Below, piece after piece: positions 36,337 to 45,973 of a stretch of 56,652 nucleotides of DNA. Position 1 is the stretch's first letter. Every line of letters begins with the position of its first letter. This DNA comes from CAZSWR01 sp964610885 (GTDB lineage: Bacteria; Bacteroidota; Ignavibacteria; Kapaibacteriales; UBA2268), in the NCBI GenBank assembly GCA_964610885.1, contig CAZSWR010000010.1, positions 1 to 56,652 of the forward strand, written 5' to 3'. The notes below the pieces were generated by a model. That model saw only the letters and a program-made list of their open reading frames with translations, did no database searches and had not been told where the DNA came from. Position numbers and translations under genes: made by a program.

Positions 36337-38403
36337 ATGAGCAATCGTTTCATAGTTTTTGCACTTGCGTTTATTATTTCACTATCGGCGGCAACGGCCA
36401 AATGGGATAACACCACCGGCCCGACGAGCGCAAGCTCCAGTTGCTTGCTCCGCGTTAACAATCATCTTTGGTATTTCGGCACATTCGGAGGCGGACTGTA
36501 CCGCAGCACAGGCGTCGGAACCGCTTGGGAATACGTCGATGACCCAGCGACCACTGCCACTCCCAAAGGCCTTGACGAGATCGATGGCACTCTGTGGCTG
36601 TCTTCGCTGCTCGATGGCGTATCCATCAGCACAGACAATGGCTACAGCTGGACGACGAAAAAAAACGGACTGACCAGCCACACTGCTTGGGGTTGCTTCA
36701 AAGCTGCCGATAGGGTCTATGCAATCACATCGAACGGAATGTATTTCACCACAAACAATGGCGACGATTGGACGATTTGCTCCGAAGCCACTCGCGGACT
36801 GGAGATATATTCATTCCTGCATTTCGGTTCCAGGTTCGTCATCGGCACTAATAGCCGTGGCATCTATACGAGCGACGACGGAGGGGCCACTTGGGCGCAA
36901 AACGCACAAATTGGCGACGGCGCAGCAATACCGGGCATGATCACCTTGGACGGCAAGATTTACGCTGCTTCGGGCCACGGCGGAGTTTACGTCAGCGCAG
37001 ACAGCGGCGCCACATGGATTCAGAATACCGTCGGACTGGAAACCTCGTCGCTGAACAATATTGCTATTTCGGGCAGCCGGTTTTTCGCTTCGTCGCGCGA
37101 GGGCCTGTACTATTCGGACGACACCTGCAAGACATGGGTCAAGTTTTCGGAACCCGAACTACAGAAAAACAACTGGTTCGTCCAGGCCATGGACGGATAC
37201 ATCATCGCCGGCAGCCAATTCGAAGGACTATTGTTCTCCACAAATGGCGGCACGTCTTGGGCAAAATGGAACGACGGCCTGCACAACCTGAATGTGAATT
37301 CGTTCGTCGAGTCCAATGGAAAGACTTACGCCGGTATGAGCATTATGGGAATTAGCAGCACTACGGACAATGGCGCCACTTGGACGAATACACGCGCAGG
37401 GCTACCGAATTATCCCGTTATTGCCCTTGGAAAAAATAACGATGAATTAGTTGCTTCGGTCTATAGCTACGGGCTTTATTACTCTGGCAATCAAGGCCAA
37501 AGCTGGGAAATGCGTTCGGACACCTTGCTCCTTCAAAACACGTATGCAATACTTCACAACGACATATTAAATGCAATCTTCGCCGGCACCAGCCAAGAGG
37601 GAGTGTTCATGTCTCGAGACAATGGCATCACGTGGGAAGACGTCAATGGCGACCTCCAAGACAAAAGTATCCGCCAATTCTACGAAAAGGATGGCAAATA
37701 CTATATGGCCACGACTTTTGGAGTTTATAAAATCGAATTTTCAATTGCCACAGGTGTCCAATGGTCAATCCTTTCGCCAGATGTATTCGAAATCGGTACG
37801 AATTCGATCAATATTGTCGGCTCGCATTTCTTCGTTGCCACCGACCAAGGAATGGCCGTCAGCCACGACGATGGAGCCACTTGGACAAAGATCTATGACA
37901 GCTTTTTTGGTGGTGCGGTGAACTACGTTACCACGATTGGCTCCACTCAGTTCGCCTGCTCGGCGAAGGGCGGCGTATTCGTCAGCAACGATAACGGCGT
38001 TTCTTGGCACCCGTCCAACGACGGCCTTCACACGCTCACCACGCGCATCGCTAAGCAAAGCGGCGACTACGTGCTGCTCGGCACCGAAGGATATGGAATC
38101 TTCCGCGCACCGCTTACTGACTTCGTTTCCGCCGAGGACGATGCCACTGGCGATGCCATTTCGGCCTATCCGCAGCCATGCGAAGGGTTTGTGAACATCT
38201 CCGGTGTGGGCGCCAATGCCCCAAGCGTATTCGTTACAATCGTCAATACGATTGGCGAAACAGTTTCGAAGCAAATAATTGCACCGACTTCTGCCGGCGC
38301 TATCACAATCGATACGAAATCGATACCATCCGGCGCATATATTGCCTTGGTATCGGACGGCGCGAAACTGATAAAATCGGTGAAATTCGTGAAAGCAAAA
38401 TAG
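36337..38403 (+). CDS. Secreted BNR/sortilin-type beta-propeller protein with T9SS sorting domain
   Basis: 688 residues, ATG preceded by AAAGGGG. Signal peptide (RFIVFALAFIISLSAATA). About a dozen repeats of S-x-DNGxTW (for example STDNGYSWT, SDDGGATWA, SRDNGITWE, SHDDGATWT) make one or two propellers over residues 25-600. The C-terminal ~80 residues (AYPQPCEGFVNISG to KSVKFVKAK) form a T9SS sorting domain. Cell-surface or released; ligand unknown. Confidence 0.88.
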   Translation: MSNRFIVFALAFIISLSAATAKWDNTTGPTSASSSCLLRVNNHLWYFGTFGGGLYRSTGVGTAWEYVDDPATTATPKGLDEIDGTLWLSSLLDGVSISTDNGYSWTTKKNGLTSHTAWGCFKAADRVYAITSNGMYFTTNNGDDWTICSEATRGLEIYSFLHFGSRFVIGTNSRGIYTSDDGGATWAQNAQIGDGAAIPGMITLDGKIYAASGHGGVYVSADSGATWIQNTVGLETSSLNNIAISGSRFFASSREGLYYSDDTCKTWVKFSEPELQKNNWFVQAMDGYIIAGSQFEGLLFSTNGGTSWAKWNDGLHNLNVNSFVESNGKTYAGMSIMGISSTTDNGATWTNTRAGLPNYPVIALGKNNDELVASVYSYGLYYSGNQGQSWEMRSDTLLLQNTYAILHNDILNAIFAGTSQEGVFMSRDNGITWEDVNGDLQDKSIRQFYEKDGKYYMATTFGVYKIEFSIATGVQWSILSPDVFEIGTNSINIVGSHFFVATDQGMAVSHDDGATWTKIYDSFFGGAVNYVTTIGSTQFACSAKGGVFVSNDNGVSWHPSNDGLHTLTTRIAKQSGDYVLLGTEGYGIFRAPLTDFVSAEDDATGDAISAYPQPCEGFVNISGVGANAPSVFVTIVNTIGETVSKQIIAPTSAGAITIDTKSIPSGAYIALVSDGAKLIKSVKFVKAK

Positions 38404-38421
38404 TTCGTCAATGAATTCATT

Positions 38422-38463
38422 AATCCCTTCGGGAGCAACATCGGCTTCGGAAGGGATTTTTTG
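38422..38463 (+). terminator. Rho-independent terminator after the propeller gene
   Basis: AATCCCTTCGG pairs with TCGGAAGGGATT across a short loop, then TTTTTTG. About 20 bases after the stop codon. Confidence 0.85.
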
Positions 38464-38589
38464 TGGTATTGAAATAAAAGAACTACTTGCGCGACTCTGA
38501 AAGGTTGGCTTATGATTGCGACACGAACATATACGTTTTTTGCAAAGTGAATTGATTATTGTTTTACGAATGGAATCGCACGTAAAAAA

Positions 38590-40224
38590 GTGCGCGAAGT
38601 GTTCTTTATGCTTAGGAATTATTATACATTATACAGGATCGCCGGAGAATTGGAGTGCCTCGTGGGGTGCCCTTTGGCGGATTGCTTCAGCCAAGAAAAG
38701 GACGTGGCAATGTTTGCCTTCCTCAGTGGCGACGAACTTGAATACTTGCAAATCAGCACCGATACGCTTCTTTCGGGCATCTGCCTGCGGAAGAATTTCG
38801 AGCGGAAGCGCCGGAACACAGCCGACATTTTCCCGCAGGCCAAAGGCGACGTGTTGCAAAGCATCGAGCTATCGCCGTCGGACAGGATTCTCAAACTTGA
38901 TTTCATCAAGCACACTCTTCACATCTACCTTTTCGGCGGCTCGCGCTCGAACATAATCCTAACGGACAAGGGCGGAACAATCCTTGACTCCTCGCGGCAC
39001 AAAAAGGCCTTGGCCGGTACGAAACTCTCGTCCGAAGAAACGAACTCAGCCCCGAAAGAAAACCTTAGCGATAGCGTCGCGACCGTCCTCTCGTACGCGC
39101 CTTTCCTTTTGGGCAAGTACTACACCGAAGAGATATGCCGCCGCCTCGGAACAGACCCGAAGGCAATTTTCGCCGAACTCGAGTCCGAAGCCCGCGAACG
39201 CCTGCTCTCGACGGCCAAACTATTCGCCGAATGTTTGCGAAGCGGCACACAGGCCTATATCTACCGCCTTCCGGACGGCAATCCGCTCGTATCGCTTGCC
39301 GAGTTGGGCCGCTATGGCACGCCCGAGCGCATCGAGGAAGCAGTTTCGCAAGCGGTTTTCTTCCGAACGATTAACACCTTGAAGCATCAGTCAATCGACG
39401 GCGCCAAGAAAGGCCTCGCCTCGATTTTGAATCGGTTAGTGAAGAAATACGAAATGCAGTTGGAGCACCACCGCGACTCTGCCAGCCACGCCCGCCGCGC
39501 CGAGGATTACCAAACGACCGCGCAGCTATTGCTCTCGCTGCCGAACCAAAAGGGCAAGCCCGGAGAGGAAATCGAATTGGATTTCCCCGACGGCTCGAAG
39601 AAAAAAGTGAAACTCGAGAAGCTGAAAACAATAAACGAAAACGCGGGGCGTTACTTCGCGAAGGCAAAAGACGCTCGGGAGAACGCACAACGCAGGAAAA
39701 TGCTGATCCCCCGCACGGAGGAAAGGCTGGCGAAGGTTCGCGCGGCTCTCGCGGAGTTGGGCGCAGCCGAGAAATTGAAAGATATTGAAAAAATCAAGCA
39801 ACAGATTTACAAAATTCCGGACTCAAAGATGCAAGATAATAATTCCGAAGAATCAAAGTATAGAGTATTCGACCTTGGCGACGGCTACACGCTCTACGTG
39901 GGTAAAAACGCCGCAAACAACGACGAACTGACAATGAAATTCGCTCGCCCAAACGATTTATGGTTCCACGCGCGCGGTTCGAGCGGATCCCACGCAGTGC
40001 TGCGTTTAGAATCCGGCGACAAACCTCCGAAATACATCATCCAGCGCGCGGCCAGCGTCGCGGCATACTACTCCGGCGCGAAAAACGCCAAGTACACACC
40101 CGTCTGCTACACATTCAAAAAGAACGTTCGCAAACCGAAAGGCGCCGCAGTCGGTGCCGTAACGGTAACGCGCGAGGATGTGATCCTCGTCGAGCCGAAA
40201 CTGCCGGCCGGCAGCCAGGAGTAA
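38590..40224 (+). CDS. NFACT-family protein (RqcH/Rqc2-like ribosome quality control factor)
   Basis: 544 residues from GTG 38590, or 538 from ATG 38608, where the family-typical NYYTLYRIAGEL begins. NFACT-N domain (about 1-150), helical and coiled-coil middle (about 270-400) and a C-terminal NFACT-R/DUF814 domain (YTLYVGKNAANNDELT, PNDLWFHARGSSGSHAVL). RqcH proteins bind obstructed 50S subunits and recruit Ala-tRNA for C-terminal tailing. That role is inferred from the family. Confidence 0.85.
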   Translation: MREVFFMLRNYYTLYRIAGELECLVGCPLADCFSQEKDVAMFAFLSGDELEYLQISTDTLLSGICLRKNFERKRRNTADIFPQAKGDVLQSIELSPSDRILKLDFIKHTLHIYLFGGSRSNIILTDKGGTILDSSRHKKALAGTKLSSEETNSAPKENLSDSVATVLSYAPFLLGKYYTEEICRRLGTDPKAIFAELESEARERLLSTAKLFAECLRSGTQAYIYRLPDGNPLVSLAELGRYGTPERIEEAVSQAVFFRTINTLKHQSIDGAKKGLASILNRLVKKYEMQLEHHRDSASHARRAEDYQTTAQLLLSLPNQKGKPGEEIELDFPDGSKKKVKLEKLKTINENAGRYFAKAKDARENAQRRKMLIPRTEERLAKVRAALAELGAAEKLKDIEKIKQQIYKIPDSKMQDNNSEESKYRVFDLGDGYTLYVGKNAANNDELTMKFARPNDLWFHARGSSGSHAVLRLESGDKPPKYIIQRAASVAAYYSGAKNAKYTPVCYTFKKNVRKPKGAAVGAVTVTREDVILVEPKLPAGSQE

Positions 40225-40244
40225 TTCTTTTGATGTGATGATGA

Positions 40245-40660
40245 GATGAAAATAGTTGCAAGGAAAAAGGTAAAAGTAGCAAGTCAAATCAACTTAGAAG
40301 AGTACAATCTTCTGCTTGCAACTTGTTCCTTTCAACTTTATACATATGAAATTGTGTAGGGGCGGGTTCCGAACCCGCCTTCTTATTATTTAATCAAATA
40401 TCCCACATTTCGCAAAGTGTAGAGATCAAGAACCTTCCGAAGGTTAATACCTCAGTGCATTTTTTTATATGCCTTAGATATAAAACCTTCGGAAGGTTAA
40501 GGCATACACCTTGTGTTTGCTTAAACAACTAAATTATCAGATACTTACTTAAGAAGTGCCACACCTCGGAGGTGTTGCACTTCTGTGTATATATACATTC
40601 TCCGTTTCCCTTGCCCCGCCTCGCGAGACGGGGTTATTCATGTTCAACCCCTTCGGGGTT
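40245..40660. repeat. Intergenic repeat island (modules C, F, D, G)
   Basis: In order: module C (40245-40345, arms AGTAGCAAGTCAA and CTTGCAACTTGTTCCTTTCA), module F hairpin GGCGGGTTCCGAACCCGCC (40361-40379), two copies of AACCTTCNGAAGGTT (40431-40445, 40484-40498), module D palindrome (40552-40584) and module G (40615-40660). No gene is visible in 40225-40792. Confidence 0.8.
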
Positions 40661-40792
40661 GTTTTTACAATGATTTTCAGATGAATCAATCACAACAATC
40701 ATACGAATCAGGTTAATCAGAGTTCAGACAATCACCATATTATCACATCAGCTCATTATCACATCAACTAATCTCGTGCGTAAACTTGTTGC

Positions 40793-42466
40793 CTATTCCG
40801 ATTTCAGCGAATGAATTAGCATCTGTATCTTCAGCTTCATCAGGATTGTAAACGAATCCTCGGAATAGTCATAGATTAGCTTTGCGCACACTTTTCTAAT
40901 GGCCGGATAGTCCGATTCGCGAATGTCGAGCGAAGGAATGCAATTGGCAGTTGCGATGTTTTTATTTGCGTTCTCGATTATCAAAGCACGGAAAGCATCG
41001 TCTTTGGCCTTTTCGGGATTTTCCCAGAGCATATTCACTTTGGATTCGCGGTGCACTGTTTCCTCCATCGAAAGCAGTTTCTTCGTCATCACAATGAAGT
41101 GTTGCTTGATTGCCTCGATAGAATCTTTTTCCGGTTTGGTCTCGGCTAATGATTGCATACTGTTTATTATTTTCAACGCTGCATAGCTCGGGATTTCGCT
41201 TATCAATCGCAGATAACGAAGCTCATCGACGAAACTGCGGGCGCCTTCGGCCTTTTTTTTCAGGAAAGGCAAAATTGACGGCTCATAGACCTCTTGGAGA
41301 ACCGAAAGTAACGAATCCACTGATTGCGCCGGAGCATTCTCGAGAATTTTCTGTATCGACGGTTGGGACTGCGCTTGCAGCATCGTAAATATCCTCTTCG
41401 AGAAAGCCGAGAACTGCGGCGAACACAGCTTTTGCGTAACGGTTTCCGGCTTCATGTCTGCATAGATACGTTCCAATAGACGGCAACCGGATTCGCAATT
41501 TGTTTCGGAGATCAGGAATGCCAGTGTGGCCAGCAGTTTTGGGTTTTTCCTTATGTCGTCATTTATAATAGCTTTCGCAATGCGGGCAGCGATTGCCGAA
41601 TCCCGATTCCGGCTGAGCACGAGCGCGGCAAGTTGGAATTTCATGAACGAGCCGGGAGTGGCCGTTTCCATCATTTCGAGCACGTTTTGCAGCGCCTTTT
41701 GTGTTATTTGTTCGTCTGCGTAAATCTGTTCCATGATCGTAGATTGCAAAGAATCCACTTCGTCCTCGCTTTTGATTGACGACATCTGGGCCAATAGCGA
41801 GCGAAACGGGGCGAATTCTTTGTCGGAAATCTTGGCCTTGGGGAATTCATTTGGCAGGCTGACGTTGTTAGGCTCCTCGAAAAGGCTGAAGAGTTCGGGA
41901 TGCTTTTGTTTGCCATCGGTCGTTAGCAGTTCGCGGAACTCAGGGATGAAAGCAATTGCGCTTCTCGTAAGCCCGTTTGGTTTCTGGAGGAATTTGTGCA
42001 ACCTTGCTACGGATGAATCGATTTGGCCGGTGGCGGCGAAGTACCGCGCATATTCCAAATTGAGTCCGCGTATCTTTTTGGCGGCCATCGAATCGATAAC
42101 TCGGCGAGCCTCCACATAATTCTTCATTTTGAAATTGACATCTAACCAAAAATAGGCATGAATTGGAAATCTTCTGTTTTGCAGGAATTCCTCGAATTTG
42201 TTTAAGAAAAAGACCATTCCTTCCTGTTGGCGAGCGGTTTTCTCAAACATTTTCCACATAAAAAGATGAAAGGTTTCGTCGTCTTTTCCTTTGAAAAAGA
42301 GCATGATTTTCTCGAAATTCACTTTTCCGCTATCGACGGCCTCTTCGTAGGCGCCATCGTTGCATAGGGCATTGAACTTCTGCAATTCGGCATTGGTTGG
42401 TTGGGCTGACGCCAAAGCTGCGGCCGCCACAAGCAAGAATAAAGAACAAAAAATTAGGCGTTTCAT
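40793..42466 (-). CDS. Secreted helical-repeat protein of unknown function
   Basis: 557 residues with a clear signal peptide (KRLIFCSLFLLVAAAALASA). The rest is mostly alpha-helical, with TPR-like helices in the N-terminal third (YARYFAATGQIDSSVARLHK) and HEAT-like spacing later. No catalytic motif recognised. Probably periplasmic. It lies downstream of ptsI in the same direction but has no evident link to it. Confidence 0.75.
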   Translation of the reverse strand: MKRLIFCSLFLLVAAAALASAQPTNAELQKFNALCNDGAYEEAVDSGKVNFEKIMLFFKGKDDETFHLFMWKMFEKTARQQEGMVFFLNKFEEFLQNRRFPIHAYFWLDVNFKMKNYVEARRVIDSMAAKKIRGLNLEYARYFAATGQIDSSVARLHKFLQKPNGLTRSAIAFIPEFRELLTTDGKQKHPELFSLFEEPNNVSLPNEFPKAKISDKEFAPFRSLLAQMSSIKSEDEVDSLQSTIMEQIYADEQITQKALQNVLEMMETATPGSFMKFQLAALVLSRNRDSAIAARIAKAIINDDIRKNPKLLATLAFLISETNCESGCRLLERIYADMKPETVTQKLCSPQFSAFSKRIFTMLQAQSQPSIQKILENAPAQSVDSLLSVLQEVYEPSILPFLKKKAEGARSFVDELRYLRLISEIPSYAALKIINSMQSLAETKPEKDSIEAIKQHFIVMTKKLLSMEETVHRESKVNMLWENPEKAKDDAFRALIIENANKNIATANCIPSLDIRESDYPAIRKVCAKLIYDYSEDSFTILMKLKIQMLIHSLKSE

Positions 42467-42491
42467 ACAATCATTTGCGATTTATTATCAA

Positions 42492-44204
42492 TCAGTTTGT
42501 TGCTATTAATTGGTGCACTTCGCCCTGCGCATAGCAATGAAGTGCTTTTTCTGCCAAGACAATGGCCGCAGCATTTTCCGTATTGCGCACTCGGTTCTTC
42601 AGCTCGAGCAATTGGGCCGGAGTTACGCTAAGTTCATCGATTCCAAGCCCGATCAGAAGTTCGGTGGCGGCCACGTGGCCGGCGAATTCGCCGCAAATGC
42701 TACAGGTGATATTTCGGAGTTTTGCAGCGTCGATAGTCTGTTTAATCATTCGCAGAACGGCCGGATGGAACGAATCGAAAAGTTCGTTTACCATTTCGTT
42801 TGTCCTGTCGGCTGCGATGGTGTATTGCGTTAAGTCGTTGGTTCCAATGGAGAAGAACTCGGCATTTTCGGCCAATCCATCGGCAATCATCACTGCGGCG
42901 GGCGTTTCGATCATCACCCCCACGGGCAGCTGCTCGTCGTACATGTATCCTTCGCTGCGTAGCGTTATCTTGCAGATTTCGATGATTTGGCGGGCGGTTT
43001 TGACTTCGTCAATCGTGGAAATCATCGGGAGCATGAACCGGACATTTTTGTGCTTGGAAGCGCGCAGCACAGCTCGGATTTGTGTCTCGAAAATATCGCG
43101 GCGCTGCAACAGGAAGCGAATCCCACGGAAACCGAGCGCAGGGTTGCTTTCGTGTTTCGGGATACCTTCGGCATATTTATCGCTGCCGAGGTCGAACGCG
43201 CGGAGAGTAACAATCTTCGGATATGCCCGGTCGGCAATGTCCGAATACCATTTGAACTGTTCTTCTTCGTGGGGGAAATGCCCGAGGGCAATAATCAGGT
43301 GTTCCGAACGCACCAAACCGACGCCATCGGCTCCGGCAATGATTGCGTGCTCCATGTCTTCCGGGAAATCCACGTTAGCCATCAGTTTGACTGCTTTGCC
43401 GTCGGTGGTTACGGATTCCAGACGGACCAAGTCCCCCAGCAAAGCTCTGTGTTCGGCTTGGCGTTCCAATTTCTCGCGGTATGTGAAGACTGTATCGGCA
43501 GATGGGTTGATAATCACGACGCCACTGAAACCATCCACAATCAGGTCGGTTTCCTGATCGACGAACATCAGCAAGTTTTTCAGGCCTATCACTGCAGGAA
43601 TTTCGAACGAGCGAGCCAGTATCGACGAGTGCGACGAGATGCCGCCCACTTCGGTAACGATGGCTTTGATTTTCTGGTCGTTGCAATTGATCATATCGGT
43701 CGTCGAGAGCGATTGCGCGCAAACTATCGAACCAGGCTCGACAGAGAAGAAATTCGTAAAATTGCGCAAAGCGCCAAGCAAGCGCTCTTTGATTTGATCC
43801 AATTCAATTACTCTTTCGCGAATAATCGCGTCGCGAGACATGGCGAGGAACTGCTTCTGCTGGTCGAATTCGCGAATGATTGCGCTTTCGGCCGAGAAAC
43901 CTTCGCGGATTTTGCTCTTGATTGAATCGATGATAAATGGATCCGAAATCAGTACTAGATTGGTTTCGAGCACGGCATAAACGTTCTGAGGTTCTTTCCT
44001 GACGCGCCCAAGGATGGAATTAAACTCGTAAACCACATTGTTCAAAGCACTTTCGAAACGTGAGATTTCGTCTTCAATTGCAGATTGCGAAATGCGCTCT
44101 TCGGGCACGATAATGCTTTCGGGCATGATAACGGCCGCCCAACCGATTGCGATTCCGGGCGAAGCCGGAATACCGCGAATCATCATTTCGTGTTTATCAA
44201 CCAT
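42492..44204 (-). CDS. ptsI: Phosphoenolpyruvate-protein phosphotransferase (PTS enzyme I)
   Basis: 570 residues, normal length. The phospho-histidine is H192 in GGISSHSSILARS. The PEP-binding TIM-barrel carries GVGLVRSEHL, DLGSDKY, LPMIS, GVMIETPAA and IGTNDLTQY, and the C-terminal acid/base cysteine is in CSICGEFAGH. It transfers phosphate from PEP to HPr. The HPr gene lies 125 bp upstream in the same direction. No enzyme II is in the window. Confidence 0.93.
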   Translation of the reverse strand: MVDKHEMMIRGIPASPGIAIGWAAVIMPESIIVPEERISQSAIEDEISRFESALNNVVYEFNSILGRVRKEPQNVYAVLETNLVLISDPFIIDSIKSKIREGFSAESAIIREFDQQKQFLAMSRDAIIRERVIELDQIKERLLGALRNFTNFFSVEPGSIVCAQSLSTTDMINCNDQKIKAIVTEVGGISSHSSILARSFEIPAVIGLKNLLMFVDQETDLIVDGFSGVVIINPSADTVFTYREKLERQAEHRALLGDLVRLESVTTDGKAVKLMANVDFPEDMEHAIIAGADGVGLVRSEHLIIALGHFPHEEEQFKWYSDIADRAYPKIVTLRAFDLGSDKYAEGIPKHESNPALGFRGIRFLLQRRDIFETQIRAVLRASKHKNVRFMLPMISTIDEVKTARQIIEICKITLRSEGYMYDEQLPVGVMIETPAAVMIADGLAENAEFFSIGTNDLTQYTIAADRTNEMVNELFDSFHPAVLRMIKQTIDAAKLRNITCSICGEFAGHVAATELLIGLGIDELSVTPAQLLELKNRVRNTENAAAIVLAEKALHCYAQGEVHQLIATN

Positions 44205-44329
44205 TACATATTTGTTTTAATTGAAAAAGCTGATTCATATTTCCAAACAAGAAACCGGAACGACAGTCCATCCAAAACAAAGGAAAAATTATATCTTTTT
44301 CGTCTTTCCCTTCGCCATTGCGCCGCCAC

Positions 44330-44596
44330 CTACAATTCGCCGAATCCATCCTCGAATAGTGCTTGCATCTGTGCCACCGCATCGTCTGCGTCCGGCCCGT
44401 CCACCTGCAATTGCAAAGTGCAACCCTGCTCGGCGGCGAGCGTCATAACTCCAATGATACTTTTTGCATTGATCGAAAATCCATCCCGTGCTAAGTATAT
44501 ATCCGATTTGAACTTAGCGGCAAGTTTCACTATGTTTGCCGCCGGCCGTGTGTGAAGTCCTGCTCTGTTTCTTACTACTACGTCTGCTGTAACCAT
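44330..44596 (-). CDS. ptsH: HPr phosphocarrier protein
   Basis: 88 residues. The active-site histidine is H15 in RAGLHTRPAA, and the regulatory serine is S46 in AKSIIGVMTLAA, the site used by HPr kinase. It carries phosphate from enzyme I, whose gene follows. A serine-46 site suggests control by HprK, though hprK is not seen here. Confidence 0.92.
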   Translation of the reverse strand: MVTADVVVRNRAGLHTRPAANIVKLAAKFKSDIYLARDGFSINAKSIIGVMTLAAEQGCTLQLQVDGPDADDAVAQMQALFEDGFGEL

Positions 44597-44744
44597 AAAT
44601 GCAATCGTTACTTATACATATAATAAAACAAATATAATAAAAATTGCGAAAAAAATAAGAGATTATTAAATAAATTCATAGTTTATTCAACCTCAAATTT
44701 AGTTTTTTGTTCGGAGTGACGTTGGTTCTGGCTTCATTCTCAAG

Positions 44745-44940
44745 AGAGTGATACAACCGTTTGGAATGGCAGCATCACTCTTTCTTCATCTATTTCAGGC
44801 AATTACGCAGATGTGCCACACTTCCAAAGTGTGGCACACCTTGCTGATATTTCGTACAGGTTCCGAACCCGCCCCTACATATTTTCTCAAGTAGAAAGTT
44901 GAAAGGAACAAGTTGAAAGTAGAAGCTTGTACTGTCTTAA
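44745..44940. repeat. Reverse-oriented repeat island (modules E, D, F, left part of C)
   Basis: Module E (44745-44781), module D (44812-44838), module F (GGTTCCGAACCCGCC, 44858-44872) and the start of module C (44884-44940), in the reverse of the order seen at 54361-54642. Module C is interrupted by element B at 44941 and resumes at 45162. Confidence 0.8.
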
Positions 44941-45157
44941 GAGCCTGTTGAAATAGTAAAAGATTAGCAACAATGGGGCTTGCCCCATTGCATACATCGC
45001 GATAAGTCATTGATATCTCAGGAAATCCCCCAACCCCATTTTTCTAAGGGGGCTAAAGAAAATGTTCGAGTAAAACACTGGCATAATTAGAGATAGAAAA
45101 AAACAAACCCACGGGTTAACCCGTGGGTTGGCTTAGAGCTACTTTTTCAACAGACTG
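44941..45157. mobile_element. MITE-like element B, copy 1, inserted in module C with TTAA duplication
   Basis: 217 bp. Terminal inverted repeats GAGCCTGTTGAAATAGTAA and CTACTTTTTCAACAGACTG. It is flanked by TTAA on both sides (44937-44940, 45158-45161). Internal hairpins: CAATGGGG/CCCCATTG and AACCCACGGGTTAACCCGTG followed by GGTT. No coding capacity. Second copy at 51096-51318. Confidence 0.85.
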
Positions 45158-45161
45158 TTAA

Positions 45162-45209
45162 ATGGAGTTGACTTGCTACTTTTACCTTTTTACTTGCAAC
45201 TATTTTCAG
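45162..45209. repeat. Right part of interrupted module C
   Basis: GAGTTGACTTGCTAC and CTTGCAACTATTTTCA continue the module C copy that begins at 44884. It abuts the stop codon of the next gene. Confidence 0.78.
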
Positions 45210-45572
45210 CTAATCCCAAGATGGCCGGCGCCGCAGTTGTTTTTTCTCGGAGTTTTGTTTTTTGTTCTTTAGGATTGATTCCTTGAGCGATTTCGGCCGG
45301 GGCTTGTTTCGGCGGCGTATCGTTTCCAATTCGTTGATGTGGGCCTGTTCGATGCGGCGGTAGTATCTCTCGATTTTCTCGATGATCAGCTGGCGGGCGA
45401 TCTCGCGGTTGGCAGACTGCGAGCGTTCGGTCGAGACCTTCACTTCGATGCCAGTCGGCAAATGTTTGATCCAGACGCAGGTTGATACTTTGTTGACGTT
45501 CTGGCCGCCTTTCCCCTGCGAGCGCACGAATTTCTCGGTAAAATCTTTAGAGTTATATTTAATTTGTTTCAT
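45210..45572 (-). CDS. GGQ release-factor-like protein, probable ribosome-rescue hydrolase
   Basis: 120 residues. The peptidyl-tRNA hydrolysis motif is at 22-24 in SQGKGGQNVNKVST. HLPTGIEVKVSTERSQSANR matches domain 3 of class-I release factors. No codon-recognition domain is present. A Lys/Arg-rich C-terminal tail (KNKKQNSEKKQLRRRP) resembles ArfB or MTRFR tails that enter the mRNA channel. Expected to release stalled peptides. Its closeness to ArfB versus other short RF-like families is unresolved. Confidence 0.83.
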   Translation of the reverse strand: MKQIKYNSKDFTEKFVRSQGKGGQNVNKVSTCVWIKHLPTGIEVKVSTERSQSANREIARQLIIEKIERYYRRIEQAHINELETIRRRNKPRPKSLKESILKNKKQNSEKKQLRRRPSWD

Positions 45573-45973
45573 GTCGTAATTGAGATTATTTCACATGTCT
45601 TTTGACTGTTCATCATAGTTGAAAGCCAAGCCCCACGAGCCGGCCACGTACAAAAATACTGATTGATTTGCAATTACTTTGGCAAAAAAGTAAATTTTGT
45701 ACTACTGTCATATTTTTTTCTGCCGGTGCTTCGTGATATACAATTTTTGTGTAAATTGCAATTGATGGATTTGCAATAGGGGGGCTTGGGGCAAATATTT
45801 ACACAAAATTACTTAATTATCTTTGATTTCAATTGCTTGAAGCGAATGGCTCGGCGAGGCTCCTGTTTGTTGCCTCCGCGCCACTAAGCCACGTGCTTGC
45901 CGTGGGAATTTGACTTGCGAGCCTGATTGTTCCATATATTAATTCTTGTGAATAAACAATACATGAACTGACT
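45573..45973. other. 401-bp divergent intergenic region with a separated inverted repeat
   Basis: No gene seen. ATTTTTGTGTAAAT (45742-45755) and ATTTACACAAAAT (45797-45809) are inverted copies about 41 bp apart between divergent genes (release-factor-like and murF). This could be an operator pair, unproven. Confidence 0.45.

Noticed and set aside
40358..40380. GGGTTCCGAACCC sequences as tRNA T-arm remnants
   Set aside because: They occur as isolated hairpins in repeat islands with no acceptor, D or anticodon arms nearby.
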